From an uncultured Lacinutrix sp. (lineage in GTDB: Bacteria; Bacteroidota; Bacteroidia; Flavobacteriales; Flavobacteriaceae), in the NCBI RefSeq assembly GCF_947500605.1, contig NZ_CANMSJ010000001.1:186001-250000 (forward strand): 64,000 nt of DNA, written 5' to 3'. Below the pieces are notes generated by a model. That model worked only from the letters and a program-made list of their open reading frames with translations, was not told where the DNA came from and made no database searches. Below are positions 35,032 to 42,410 of this stretch, piece after piece (position 1 is the first letter of the stretch; the number at the start of each line of letters is the position of its first letter). Both the position numbers and the translations under genes were made by a program.

Positions 35032-36372
35032 ATGTCAAAACAGTTTTCAGATATTGGGATTAATAAGCAACTTCAAGAAAGTTTAGCGGCTTTACAAATT
35101 TCTGTACCTACAGATATTCAAGAAAAAGTTATTCCTGTTATTCTAAACCAAAAAGAAGATGTTGTTGCATTAGCAAAAACAGGAACAGGTAAAACTGCAG
35201 CTTTTGGTTTACCATTATTACAACTTATAGACATAGAAAAATCTTCTATTCAGACTGTAATACTTGCACCTACAAGAGAATTGGGACAACAAATTTTTAA
35301 TAATTTGGAGTCTTATAATGCAGAAAGCATGCAGGTATCTATTGCAGGATTATTTGGAGGAATCCCAATAAAACCACAAATAGAAAGATTAAAAGAAACA
35401 ACTCATATTGTAGTAGCAACTCCGGGACGTTTAGCAGATTTAATAGAACGCAATGCTATAAACGTTAAAGACATCACCTATTTTGTGTTGGATGAAGCAG
35501 ACGAAATGGTAAGTGCGCACAAAGAAGGCGTAGATGCTATTATTAAAGCTTTACCAAAAAGCAGAAGAACATTACTTTTTACAGCTACAATGCCAGGAAC
35601 CATTATGCAAATGGTTCAAAATTACATGTCTAAACATGTAGTGCAAATTGAAGCGAATATGGAATCTGTTGGTCATCAAGGTATCGATCACCAATACATA
35701 GTTGTAGAACCGATAGAGAAACTTGAAGTTTTACTTCATTTTTTAAATGCAAACGAAGGACAGCGTGGTATTATATTCTGTAAAACAAAAGCAGCAGTAA
35801 ATAAACTAGCAAAAAAATTAGCGATTAATAAGTTCTCATCTGGAGCCATTCATGGAAGTTTAACTCAAGGTATTCGAGATCGTATTATGGGTCAGTTTAG
35901 AGAAGGTCATATTGATATTTTAGTGGCTACAGATTTAGCGGCGCGTGGTATTGATGTAAAAGAGTTGTCTTGGGTAGTAAATTACCATTTACCAGATACT
36001 TACGAAGCGTATGTGCACAGAAGCGGACGTACTGCTAGAGCAGGTGCAAACGGTTTATCGCTTACAATTATACAGAAAGAAGAAGTAGAAGATATTGGTG
36101 AGTTTGAAGAAGAGTTAAACATTAGTTTTACACCTTTTAAAAAGCCAGATGCCCAAAGTATAGAAGATAATAATACGTTATTATGGGCTAAAAAAATATT
36201 TAAAGCGAAACCTAATAGAGAGGTCAATGAAGGTTTAAAAGGACAAATTAAAACCATATTCCATCATTTAACAAAAGAGGAATTAGTAGATAAAATACTG
36301 GCGAATTACTTGATGCAAACCAGTGCGAGTAAAGAAAAGCCAGAAGAGCCTAAAAAGAAGAAAAATAAGTAA
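35032..36372 (+). CDS. DEAD-box ATP-dependent RNA helicase
   Basis: This 446-aa helicase has all the core motifs: F..IGI Q-motif start, AKTGTGKT (I), PTRELG (Ia), TPGRL (Ib), DEAD (II), TATMPG (III), ATDLAARGID (V) and HRSGRTAR (VI). A short basic lysine-rich tail (PKKKKNK) follows. It resembles CsdA/DeaD core proteins that resolve RNA structure at low temperature. Placement directly after a cold-shock gene supports this by inference. The start is MSKQFSD, just downstream of a good promoter. Confidence 0.92.
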   Translation: MSKQFSDIGINKQLQESLAALQISVPTDIQEKVIPVILNQKEDVVALAKTGTGKTAAFGLPLLQLIDIEKSSIQTVILAPTRELGQQIFNNLESYNAESMQVSIAGLFGGIPIKPQIERLKETTHIVVATPGRLADLIERNAINVKDITYFVLDEADEMVSAHKEGVDAIIKALPKSRRTLLFTATMPGTIMQMVQNYMSKHVVQIEANMESVGHQGIDHQYIVVEPIEKLEVLLHFLNANEGQRGIIFCKTKAAVNKLAKKLAINKFSSGAIHGSLTQGIRDRIMGQFREGHIDILVATDLAARGIDVKELSWVVNYHLPDTYEAYVHRSGRTARAGANGLSLTIIQKEEVEDIGEFEEELNISFTPFKKPDAQSIEDNNTLLWAKKIFKAKPNREVNEGLKGQIKTIFHHLTKEELVDKILANYLMQTSASKEKPEEPKKKKNK

Positions 36373-36390
36373 TTTTTATAATAGAATGTT

Positions 36391-36437
36391 GTCATTTCGA
36401 GTGATTCTGAAGTATAAGGAATTGTACCGAGAAGTTT
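36391..36437 (+). repeat. Degenerate REP-like intergenic element
   Basis: The stretch beginning GTCATTTCGAGTGATTCTGA and ending GTACCGAGAAGTTT resembles dispersed intergenic elements that I recall from flavobacterial genomes. It shares the GTCATT start of the larger array at 41.4 kb. No matching right arm is clear; only one copy of this form is in the window. Confidence 0.4.
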
Positions 36438-36512
36438 AACTCTAAATTTTTATCATATTAATTCTGATAAAAAAGAAACACTAGAAAAGACAATACACCG
36501 TTAGATAATTTT

Positions 36513-38048
36513 ATGAAGGAAAAGAATAACAATCAAGAGATTGAAAACTGTATTGCAACAATTCAGAAGTTATTGGATGATACCGATCAACTTTTCGAAT
36601 TACCAGAAGACCAAAGAGTAGCACTTTTTAAAGTCGCTGGTGCCTTAACACGCCCAAGTCGTGAGGAGTTTCAACGCAGACGTAAAGACGCTAAAAAAGC
36701 GGCAAAGCGTAAAATGATTGAAAGCGATAAGCATGCTAGAAAATCTACTGGTATTCGTTCGGCTAGAGAAGCGGCTTTATTTGTAGCACCAAAATTATTG
36801 GCAGCTGCCGTAATTAACGAAGATACTCCAGAATTAGAATCGCCAAGAAACTGCTACGTTTGTAAAACAGTCTATACTAAATTGCACCATTTTTACGATA
36901 CGATGTGTACCGATTGTGGCGATTTAAACTATGCTAAACGTTTTCAAACTACAGATTTAAAAGATCAAGTGGCTGTAATTACAGGTTCTCGATTAAAAAT
37001 TGGATACCATATTACATTAATGTTATTGCGTTCTGGTGCAACAGTTGTTGCAACTACACGTTTTCCGGCAGATTCTGCTATTCGTTTTTCTAAAGAAGAG
37101 GATTATAACACGTGGAGTGATCGTTTACATATTCATGGTCTAGATTTAAGACACATACCAAGTGTAGAGATTTTCTGTAACTATATAGAACAAAAATACG
37201 ACCGCTTAGATATATTAATAAATAACGCAGCGCAAACGGTTAGGCGTCCGTCTGGTTTTTATTTCCATTTAATGGAAAATGAAAAGTTACCTATCGATAA
37301 GTTACCAAAGCTAGCACAAACGTTATTACAAGATCACGAAAGTTGTTTAAAAGAACTGTCTAGCTTAAGTGTTGGACCTTCTAAAACAGATAAAAACAAT
37401 GTATTACCTGTAACTTGGCATGGTCCAGAACCAGGTATTGGGTTAAGAAACTCAGCAGAGTTATCTCAAATCCCTTATAGTTTCGATAACTCTTTACAAA
37501 CAGCAGAGGTATTTCCAGAAGGTGAATTGGATGCCGATTTACAGCAAGTAGATTTACGTAAAACTAACAGTTGGAGATTAAAATTAGGTGAAATTGAAAC
37601 TACCGAAATGGTAGAAGTACAGCTTGTAAATGCTGTTGCACCTTTTGTATTGTGTAATCGTTTGTCTAATTTAATGATGAAAGAAAACACAGGCAAAAAG
37701 CACATAATTAATGTGTCGGCAATGGAAGGGAAGTTTCATAGGTTTAAAAAAGAAGACAGACATCCACATACAAATATGGCAAAAGCAGCCTTAAATATGT
37801 TAACGCATACTTCTGCTGGAACCTTTGCTAAAGCAGGTATTTACATGAACGCAGTGGATACAGGTTGGGTTACAGACGAAGATCCAGCAGCTTTATCTAA
37901 AAAGAAAGTGGAAGTACACGATTTCCAACCTCCATTAGATATTGTAGATGGTGCAGCTCGGGTTATGGATCCATTAATAGATGGTATTAATACCGGTAAA
38001 CACTGGAGTGGTAAGTTTTTAAAGGATTATTTTCCAATAGATTGGTAG
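36513..38048 (+). CDS. SDR-like protein with N-terminal helical region and zinc-ribbon-like cysteines
   Basis: This 511-aa protein begins with a helical basic region (about 1-100, [13 protein letters not shown]), then paired cysteines C114/C117 and C132/C135 (CYVC...CTDC). A short-chain dehydrogenase fold follows (about 145-505), with TGSRLKIG for cofactor binding, INNAAQ and an NVSAM serine. The usual YxxxK is changed: the lysine in NMAKAAL is preceded at -4 by threonine. An insertion of about 100 residues interrupts the SDR core at about 250-350. Long proteins of this kind occur in Bacteroidetes; the substrate is unknown. Confidence 0.78.
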   Translation: MKEKNNNQEIENCIATIQKLLDDTDQLFELPEDQRVALFKVAGALTRPSREEFQRRRKDAKKAAKRKMIESDKHARKSTGIRSAREAALFVAPKLLAAAVINEDTPELESPRNCYVCKTVYTKLHHFYDTMCTDCGDLNYAKRFQTTDLKDQVAVITGSRLKIGYHITLMLLRSGATVVATTRFPADSAIRFSKEEDYNTWSDRLHIHGLDLRHIPSVEIFCNYIEQKYDRLDILINNAAQTVRRPSGFYFHLMENEKLPIDKLPKLAQTLLQDHESCLKELSSLSVGPSKTDKNNVLPVTWHGPEPGIGLRNSAELSQIPYSFDNSLQTAEVFPEGELDADLQQVDLRKTNSWRLKLGEIETTEMVEVQLVNAVAPFVLCNRLSNLMMKENTGKKHIINVSAMEGKFHRFKKEDRHPHTNMAKAALNMLTHTSAGTFAKAGIYMNAVDTGWVTDEDPAALSKKKVEVHDFQPPLDIVDGAARVMDPLIDGINTGKHWSGKFLKDYFPIDW

Positions 38049-38436
38049 AAAACTATTGCTATAATTGATAAATGCTACAAAAAAGTATATCTGTTTTTTC
38101 TCATAGACTCATTAAAGATGGTTTTGAATAGAAATACGACTTAATTGGGTTAAAATAACATAACAATAAGTTAATACCGTTGTTTTTAAACACCAGATAT
38201 ACTATTAAATTTACGCATAGGATATTAAATGAAACATAAAGTAATTGATTGTTAAAATCACTAAAAAGAAACATTTAATACCTATAAGACATTAAAAAGC
38301 TTCCAATATTTGGAAGCTTTTATGCTTTTTCTATAATAGTTTCTTTAAAAAATAACTTTAAAACAATTCTTATATTATCGCATTTAAGATTGATTAAAAG
38401 AACTATTTTTAGCCCTTTAAAATTAACTAAAATAGT
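38049..38436. other. Intergenic region, 388 nt
   Basis: It holds a hairpin terminator near its 3' end and otherwise A/T-rich sequence. I see no convincing small gene on either strand and no consensus promoter for the downstream DMT gene. Confidence 0.5.
38295..38321 (+). terminator. Rho-independent terminator
   Basis: AAAAGCTTCCAA and TTGGAAGCTTTT form a 12-bp stem with a 3-nt loop. The symmetric A/T flanks mean it could work in either direction. Confidence 0.75.
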
Positions 38437-39330
38437 ATGCCGAAGTCTAACTCAAAAGTCCTGATTATAGTAGCGTTTTTCTCTATTTACATTATTTGGG
38501 GATCAACGTATTTACTTAATAAAATTGCAGTTACCGAGTTGTCTCCATTTTTTTTGGCATCCATTCGTTTTTCTTGTGCAAGTGTTTTAATTTTTAGCAT
38601 TGCAAAAATCATGAAAATGAAACTGTCTATTACAAAAAAACAGTTTCGAAATTCAATACTTGTTGGATTTCTATTTTTAGTCTACGGAAATGGAGTTTTT
38701 GTGTGGGCATTAAAGTATGTAGATAGTGGTTTTGCAGCATTATTGGCATCTACACAACCTTTATTTGTATTGTTATTAATGCGTTTAATGGATAATAAAA
38801 AAATGAAACCTAAGTCTTTAATAGGAGTAGGTTTAGGACTTATAGGTATGTACTTATTGGTAAGTCAGCAAGATTTAGTAGCAAATGAAGGTGCACTTTT
38901 AGGGATTTTTATGATTTTTACTTGTGTTTTGGGCTGGAGTTATGCTAGTGTATTTGTTTCTAAAGCAGATATGCCAAAAAATTATTTTGTGGCAACAGGT
39001 TACCAAATGGCTATTGGAAGTATAATGTTACTTTGTGCAAGTTTATTAACCAAAGAAGAATGGATTTCACCATTAGAGTGGAGTACTAATGTAAAAACAG
39101 CTATGTTTTTATTAATAACCTTTGGAAGTATTGTTGCTTTTACGGCTTTTAATTTCTTGTTAAAGCAAGTGTCTACAGAGAAAGTAGCAACATCGGCTTA
39201 TGTAAATCCAATTGTTGCGATGCTTTTAGGTTGGTATGTTTTAGACGAACAACTAAGTACGCAATCTATGGTAGCTGCAGTAGTACTATTAACAGGTGTT
39301 TATTTTATTACTTCAAGGAAAAAAGTATAG
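38437..39330 (+). CDS. EamA/DMT-family transporter
   Basis: This 297-aa protein has ten hydrophobic helices in two EamA repeats. Repeat one opens with YIIWGSTYLLNKIAV, and repeat two ends with SAYVNPIVAMLLGWYVLDEQLS, the typical drug/metabolite transporter signature. Substrate is unknown; members export amino acids, metabolites or drugs. It lies 64 nt before cold-shock gene 2 with no terminator visible between them, so read-through is possible. Confidence 0.88.
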   Translation: MPKSNSKVLIIVAFFSIYIIWGSTYLLNKIAVTELSPFFLASIRFSCASVLIFSIAKIMKMKLSITKKQFRNSILVGFLFLVYGNGVFVWALKYVDSGFAALLASTQPLFVLLLMRLMDNKKMKPKSLIGVGLGLIGMYLLVSQQDLVANEGALLGIFMIFTCVLGWSYASVFVSKADMPKNYFVATGYQMAIGSIMLLCASLLTKEEWISPLEWSTNVKTAMFLLITFGSIVAFTAFNFLLKQVSTEKVATSAYVNPIVAMLLGWYVLDEQLSTQSMVAAVVLLTGVYFITSRKKV

Positions 39331-39369
39331 TGTTTCTATTTGTGGCATTGTAATTGCATTCTAGTTAGT

Positions 39370-39389
39370 AATTATTAAAATTAAATATA
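39370..39389 (+). promoter_or_regulatory. Conserved leader of cold-shock gene 2
   Basis: AATTATTAAAATTAAATATA is identical to the leader of cold-shock gene 3 (41043-41062) and ends 5 nt before the start codon. Csp 5' leaders often control translation by temperature, so conservation in an intergenic region is notable. Confidence 0.5.
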
Positions 39390-39394
39390 TTATT

Positions 39395-39586
39395 ATGAGT
39401 ACAGGAACAGTAAAATTTTTCAACGACACAAAAGGATTTGGATTTATTACAGAAGAAGGAGTAGACAAAGATCACTTTGTACACGTTTCAGGATTAATCG
39501 ATGAGATTAGAGAAGGAGACGCAGTTGAATTTGACCTTCAAGAAGGAAACAAAGGATTAAACGCAGTTAACGTAAAAGTTATCTAA
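39395..39586 (+). CDS. Cold-shock protein 2 (CspA family)
   Basis: This 63-aa cold-shock domain has KGFGFI and DHFVHVS RNA-binding motifs, nearly identical to the copies at 34.7 and 41.1 kb. It begins MSTGTVKFFNDTKG. The 5' leader and 3' terminator are shared with copy 3, which indicates duplication of the whole transcription unit. Its promoter is not clearly consensus. Its probable role is as a single-strand RNA/DNA chaperone. Confidence 0.93.
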   Translation: MSTGTVKFFNDTKGFGFITEEGVDKDHFVHVSGLIDEIREGDAVEFDLQEGNKGLNAVNVKVI

Positions 39587-39608
39587 GATATATACTTCAA
39601 GTTTTTAT

Positions 39609-39640
39609 AAAAGCCCATCATTACTGATGGGCTTTTTTTT
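39609..39640 (+). terminator. Terminator of cold-shock gene 2
   Basis: AAAAGCCCATCA and TGATGGGCTTTT form a 12-bp stem with a 4-nt loop and an extended T run. It is homologous to the terminator of copy 3. Confidence 0.92.
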
Positions 39641-39835
39641 GTTTTTGTAATTTTATAGACCAAGCTATTAGCCTATTAATTATAGAAACATTGAATAGTT
39701 TAGCTTAAGGCTATATATTTCATCTATATTTACAACTTAAGTTGTTGATAGCTTTATTATATGGGTTTCCTTTAAACTCATTAAACATTTTCATTTGGTC
39801 TTTTTCAATTTTTAATTAAGCGTTTTTCAGTATAA
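39641..39835. other. Intergenic region upstream of the desaturase with a 14-bp palindrome
   Basis: ACAACTTAAGTTGT at 39732-39745 is a perfect 14-bp palindrome and could be an operator for the desaturase gene. No TAnnTTTG promoter is clear. Together with the adjacent terminator and the uncertain desaturase N-terminus, this is the only other structure that I see. Confidence 0.35.
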
Positions 39836-40972
39836 AAAATCTGTGCGTCGTATTATTCTAATTTAAAAATTAATAGCATCAATAATCCAAAATTTTCAAG
39901 AGATATAAATCCAGACTTCGCAAGAACGTTAAGGTCACGAGTAAATACGTATTTTAAAACACATAAAAAAAGCAGAAACGGTAATGCAACAATGGTTGTT
40001 AAGACTATTATTATGCTATCGTTATTTATTGTGCCATTGGCTTTATTGTCTTCCGGTTTGGTAACAGCAACTTGGCAATTATTTGCTTTATATATTCTTA
40101 GCGGATTTGGTATGGCAGGTATTGGAATGGGCGTAATGCATGATGCCATTCACGGATCATATTCTAAAAACAAAACTGTAAATAAAATATTAAGTTATTC
40201 TTTTAATCTTATTGGAGCTAATGCTACTGTTTGGAGAATACAGCATAATGTTTTACACCATACATATACTAATATTGATCATTCTGACGACGATTTAAAT
40301 GCGCCATTTTTTCTAAGGTTTTCACCACATGCAAAACATTATAAATCTCACCAATACCAACATATTTATATTTGGTTTTTCTATGGTATTTCTACTATAT
40401 CGTGGATTACAACTAAAGACTTTGTGCGTTTAAAACGTTATAGAGACATGGGCTTTTTAAACAAAAAGAATGAATATAAAAAAGCCTTAATTAGCATGAC
40501 AGCGTGGAAACTTTTTTACTATTCTTATGCTATTGTATTACCTATGATTTTATTACCATTTGCTTGGTATACTATCTTATTAGCTTTTATATGCATGCAT
40601 TTTGTTACAGGTCTTTTAGTAAGTACTGTTTTTCAGGTGGCACATATAATGCATGACAATACTTTTCCTTTACCGGATGAAGATGGCGCAATGAACGATA
40701 ATTGGTATGCGCATCAATTTGCAACGACTTGCAATTTTGCTCCAAGAAGTAAATTTCTATTTTGGCTTATTGGAGGATTAAACTATCAAGTAGAACACCA
40801 TGTGTTACCAGATGTTTGCCATGTACACTATAAAAACTTAACCAAAATAGTATCGGATACTGCGATAGAGTTTGGGATGCCTTACCACGTTAAGAAGTCT
40901 TTTTTTCAAGCCATTATAGACCATACCAAAACACTTAAGCAATTAGGTAAAAAGGATGCAGTAGGAGCGTAA
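39836..40972 (+). CDS. Membrane fatty acid desaturase (start codon uncertain)
   Basis: The desaturase core has histidine boxes HDAIH, HNVLHH and QVEHH with four or more membrane helices, as in acyl-lipid/acyl-CoA desaturases. These non-haem di-iron enzymes introduce double bonds and keep membranes fluid. The first ATG in frame is at 39992 (326 aa). The frame is open back to 39836, however, and encodes plausible desaturase N-terminal sequence (KFSRDINPDFARTLRSRVN). No ATG, GTG or TTG is present in that stretch. The range given is the open frame: either an unusual start is used, or the protein begins at 39992 after loss of its start codon. Confidence 0.75.
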   Translation, partial: KICASYYSNLKINSINNPKFSRDINPDFARTLRSRVNTYFKTHKKSRNGNATMVVKTIIMLSLFIVPLALLSSGLVTATWQLFALYILSGFGMAGIGMGVMHDAIHGSYSKNKTVNKILSYSFNLIGANATVWRIQHNVLHHTYTNIDHSDDDLNAPFFLRFSPHAKHYKSHQYQHIYIWFFYGISTISWITTKDFVRLKRYRDMGFLNKKNEYKKALISMTAWKLFYYSYAIVLPMILLPFAWYTILLAFICMHFVTGLLVSTVFQVAHIMHDNTFPLPDEDGAMNDNWYAHQFATTCNFAPRSKFLFWLIGGLNYQVEHHVLPDVCHVHYKNLTKIVSDTAIEFGMPYHVKKSFFQAIIDHTKTLKQLGKKDAVGA

Positions 40973-40997
40973 TAATTTCATGTACTAAACAGCAAAA

Positions 40998-41029
40998 TTG
41001 TCATTAAAGATGCTTTGGCATAATATTTG
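40998..41029 (+). promoter_or_regulatory. Promoter of cold-shock gene 3
   Basis: A TTG is followed after 21 nt by AATATTTG (7 of 8 bases of TAnnTTTG), giving a leader of about 35 nt that contains the segment shared with copy 2. Confidence 0.55.
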
Positions 41030-41070
41030 ACTTGTATAAAGTAATTATTAAAATTAAATATAATACTATT

Positions 41071-41262
41071 ATGAGTAAAGGAACAGTTAAATTTTTCAAC
41101 GACACAAAAGGATTTGGATTCATCACTGAAGAAGGTGTAGATAAAGATCATTTTGTACACGTTTCAGGACTAATCGATGAGATTAGAGAAGGTGACGAAG
41201 TTGAATTTGACCTTAAAGAAGGAAACAAAGGATTAAACGCAGTTAACGTAAAAGTTATCTAA
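41071..41262 (+). CDS. Cold-shock protein 3 (CspA family)
   Basis: This 63-aa cold-shock domain begins MSKGTVKFFNDTKG, with KGFGFI and DHFVHVS motifs. It differs from copy 2 at only a few residues (SKG for STG, DEVE for DAVE, LKEG for LQEG). Start at the ATG at 41071; an in-frame TTG at 41032 would add 13 residues but falls in the conserved leader. A strong terminator follows, after which the palindromic repeat array begins. Confidence 0.93.
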   Translation: MSKGTVKFFNDTKGFGFITEEGVDKDHFVHVSGLIDEIREGDEVEFDLKEGNKGLNAVNVKVI

Positions 41263-41284
41263 GATATATACTTCAAGTTTTTAC

Positions 41285-41317
41285 AAAAGCCCATCAATTT
41301 ATTGATGGGCTTTTTTT
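41285..41317 (+). terminator. Terminator of cold-shock gene 3
   Basis: AAAAGCCCATCAAT and ATTGATGGGCTTTT form a 14-bp stem with a 2-nt loop and a T run. Same origin as the copy 2 terminator. Confidence 0.92.
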
Positions 41318-41388
41318 GTCATATAATGTGACATTATTAATTAGTGTGTCACTGCCATTTGAATGTGGTTGTCATTTAGAGGATTTTT

Positions 41389-41461
41389 GTCATTGTGAGC
41401 GCAGCGAAGAATCTCTTTTATAAAACAATAGATTCTTCAGTCGTTCATCCTTCTGAATGAC
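41389..41461. repeat. Palindromic element, copy 1 of the array
   Basis: A 73-bp imperfect palindrome. The outer arms are GTCATT and AATGAC, the inner arms GAAGAATCT and AGATTCTT(C), and the short central loop is A/T-rich. The left arm reads GTGAGCGCAGCG where other copies have CAGAGCGCAGCG. Confidence 0.85.
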
Positions 41462-41531
41462 AATACATTGATATTTTTTCATTACAAGTAGAATTAAGTG
41501 TAGCGATATAACTGCTATTAAGAGCATTATT

Positions 41532-41604
41532 GTCATTCAGGTCGCAGCGAGGAATCTCTATTATAAAACAATAGATTCTTCAGTCGTTCCTCCTTCTGAA
41601 TGAC
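41532..41604. repeat. Palindromic element, copy 2 of the array
   Basis: A 73-bp copy with left arm GTCATTCAGGTCGCAGCGAG and right arm ending TCCTTCTGAATGAC. It starts 143 bp after copy 1. The spacer before it (beginning AATACATTG, then TTTTTTCATTACAAGTAGA) is itself repeated after later copies. Confidence 0.88.
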
Positions 41605-41676
41605 AATGCATTGAGATTTTTTTTCATTACAAGTAGAAATGTTAATAGTTTTATAGCTGTTATTCAGAACATTACT

Positions 41677-41703
41677 GTCATTCAGAGCACAGCGAAGAAT
41701 CTT
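41677..41703. repeat. Palindromic element, copy 3, left arm only
   Basis: The left arm (GTCATTCAGAGCACAGCGAA, then GAATCTT) lies in phase, 145 bp after copy 2. Its right arm is missing: only AGATTCTT remains at 41732-41739, directly before the GIY-YIG start codon. Confidence 0.8.
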
Positions 41704-41754
41704 AAAATTCAATAACATAACCATTAACAAAAGATTCTTTTATATCTTTAAGTT

Positions 41755-42060
41755 ATGAAAATTCATGCTTCCCATAATTACTATGTTTATATACTTACAA
41801 ATAAAAACAAAACAGTATTATATGTTGGAATTACTAATAATTTAAAAGAAAGACTCTATTTTCATAAAAATCCACTTCCTTTTTCAAAAGCATTTACGAG
41901 TAAATATAAATGTTATTATTTAATTTATCATGAGCATTTTTTTAATATTGAAGATGCTATAAAAAGAGAAAAACAAATTAAAGGAAAAAGTAGAGCTAAG
42001 AAAGAAATATTAATTAGTGAATTTAATAAAAATTGGTCATTTTTAGATGAAACGATTTAG
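41755..42060 (+). CDS. GIY-YIG family small nuclease within a palindromic repeat array
   Basis: This 101-aa single-domain GIY-YIG endonuclease has YYVYILTN (GIY strand), VLYVGITNNLKER (YIG strand and conserved R) and the metal glutamate region EDAIKREKQIKGKSRAKKEILI. Small UvrC-like proteins of this type are numerous in Bacteroidetes and of unknown role. The gene is flanked on both sides by copies of one palindrome and takes the place of the right arm of copy 3. A -7-like TATCTTTA lies 4-12 nt before the ATG, so the mRNA may be nearly leaderless. Confidence 0.9.
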   Translation: MKIHASHNYYVYILTNKNKTVLYVGITNNLKERLYFHKNPLPFSKAFTSKYKCYYLIYHEHFFNIEDAIKREKQIKGKSRAKKEILISEFNKNWSFLDETI

Positions 42061-42082
42061 AGCTTCCATTCAAAGTATTACT

Positions 42083-42157
42083 GTCATTCAGAGCGCAGCG
42101 AAGAATCTCTTTTTATAAGGTTGTTAGATTCTTCAGTCGTTCCTCTTTCTGAATGAC
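42083..42157. repeat. Palindromic element, copy 4 of the array
   Basis: A 75-bp copy starting 22 nt after the GIY-YIG stop, with left arm GTCATTCAGAGCGCAGCGAA and right arm ending TCTTTCTGAATGAC. The loop differs from the others (TCTTTTTATAAGGTTGTT). Confidence 0.88.
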
Positions 42158-42244
42158 AATGCATTGCGTTTTTTTATAACAAGTAAAAATGTTAGTAATT
42201 ATATAGTTGTTATTAAAATCATTACTATCACTCAGAGTATAACT

Positions 42245-42318
42245 GTCATTCAGAGCGCAGCGAAGAATCTTCTATTATAGAACAATAGATTCTTCAGTCG
42301 TTCCTCCTTCTGAATGAC
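42245..42318. repeat. Palindromic element, copy 5 of the array
   Basis: A 74-bp copy with left arm GTCATTCAGAGCGCAGCGAA and right arm ending TCCTTCTGAATGAC, starting 162 bp after copy 4. The preceding spacer includes ACTATCACTCAGAGTAT, which looks like a further eroded left arm. Confidence 0.88.
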
Positions 42319-42371
42319 AATGCATTGAGATTTTTTTCATTATAAGTAGAGTTTTTAGTAGCTTTATAACT

Positions 42372-42398
42372 GTCATTCAGAGCGCAGCGAAGAATCTA
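42372..42398. repeat. Palindromic element, copy 6, left arm only
   Basis: GTCATTCAGAGCGCAGCGAA followed by GAATCTA marks a left arm with no right arm. The array ends here, 13 nt before the stop codon of the DMT transporter gene on the minus strand. Confidence 0.8.
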
Positions 42399-42410
42399 TA
42401 GAATAAAGAC

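Noticed and set aside
39853-40149. 98-codon minus-strand frame
   Set aside because: It lies antisense to the desaturase histidine-box region, and the desaturase is clearly the real gene.
41533-41730. 65-codon minus-strand frame
   Set aside because: It consists of repeat copies 2 and 3 read in reverse and has no protein-like features.
41389-42398. CRISPR array
   Set aside because: Units are about 74-bp palindromes with similar spacers. CRISPR needs short direct repeats with unique spacers, and no cas genes are nearby.
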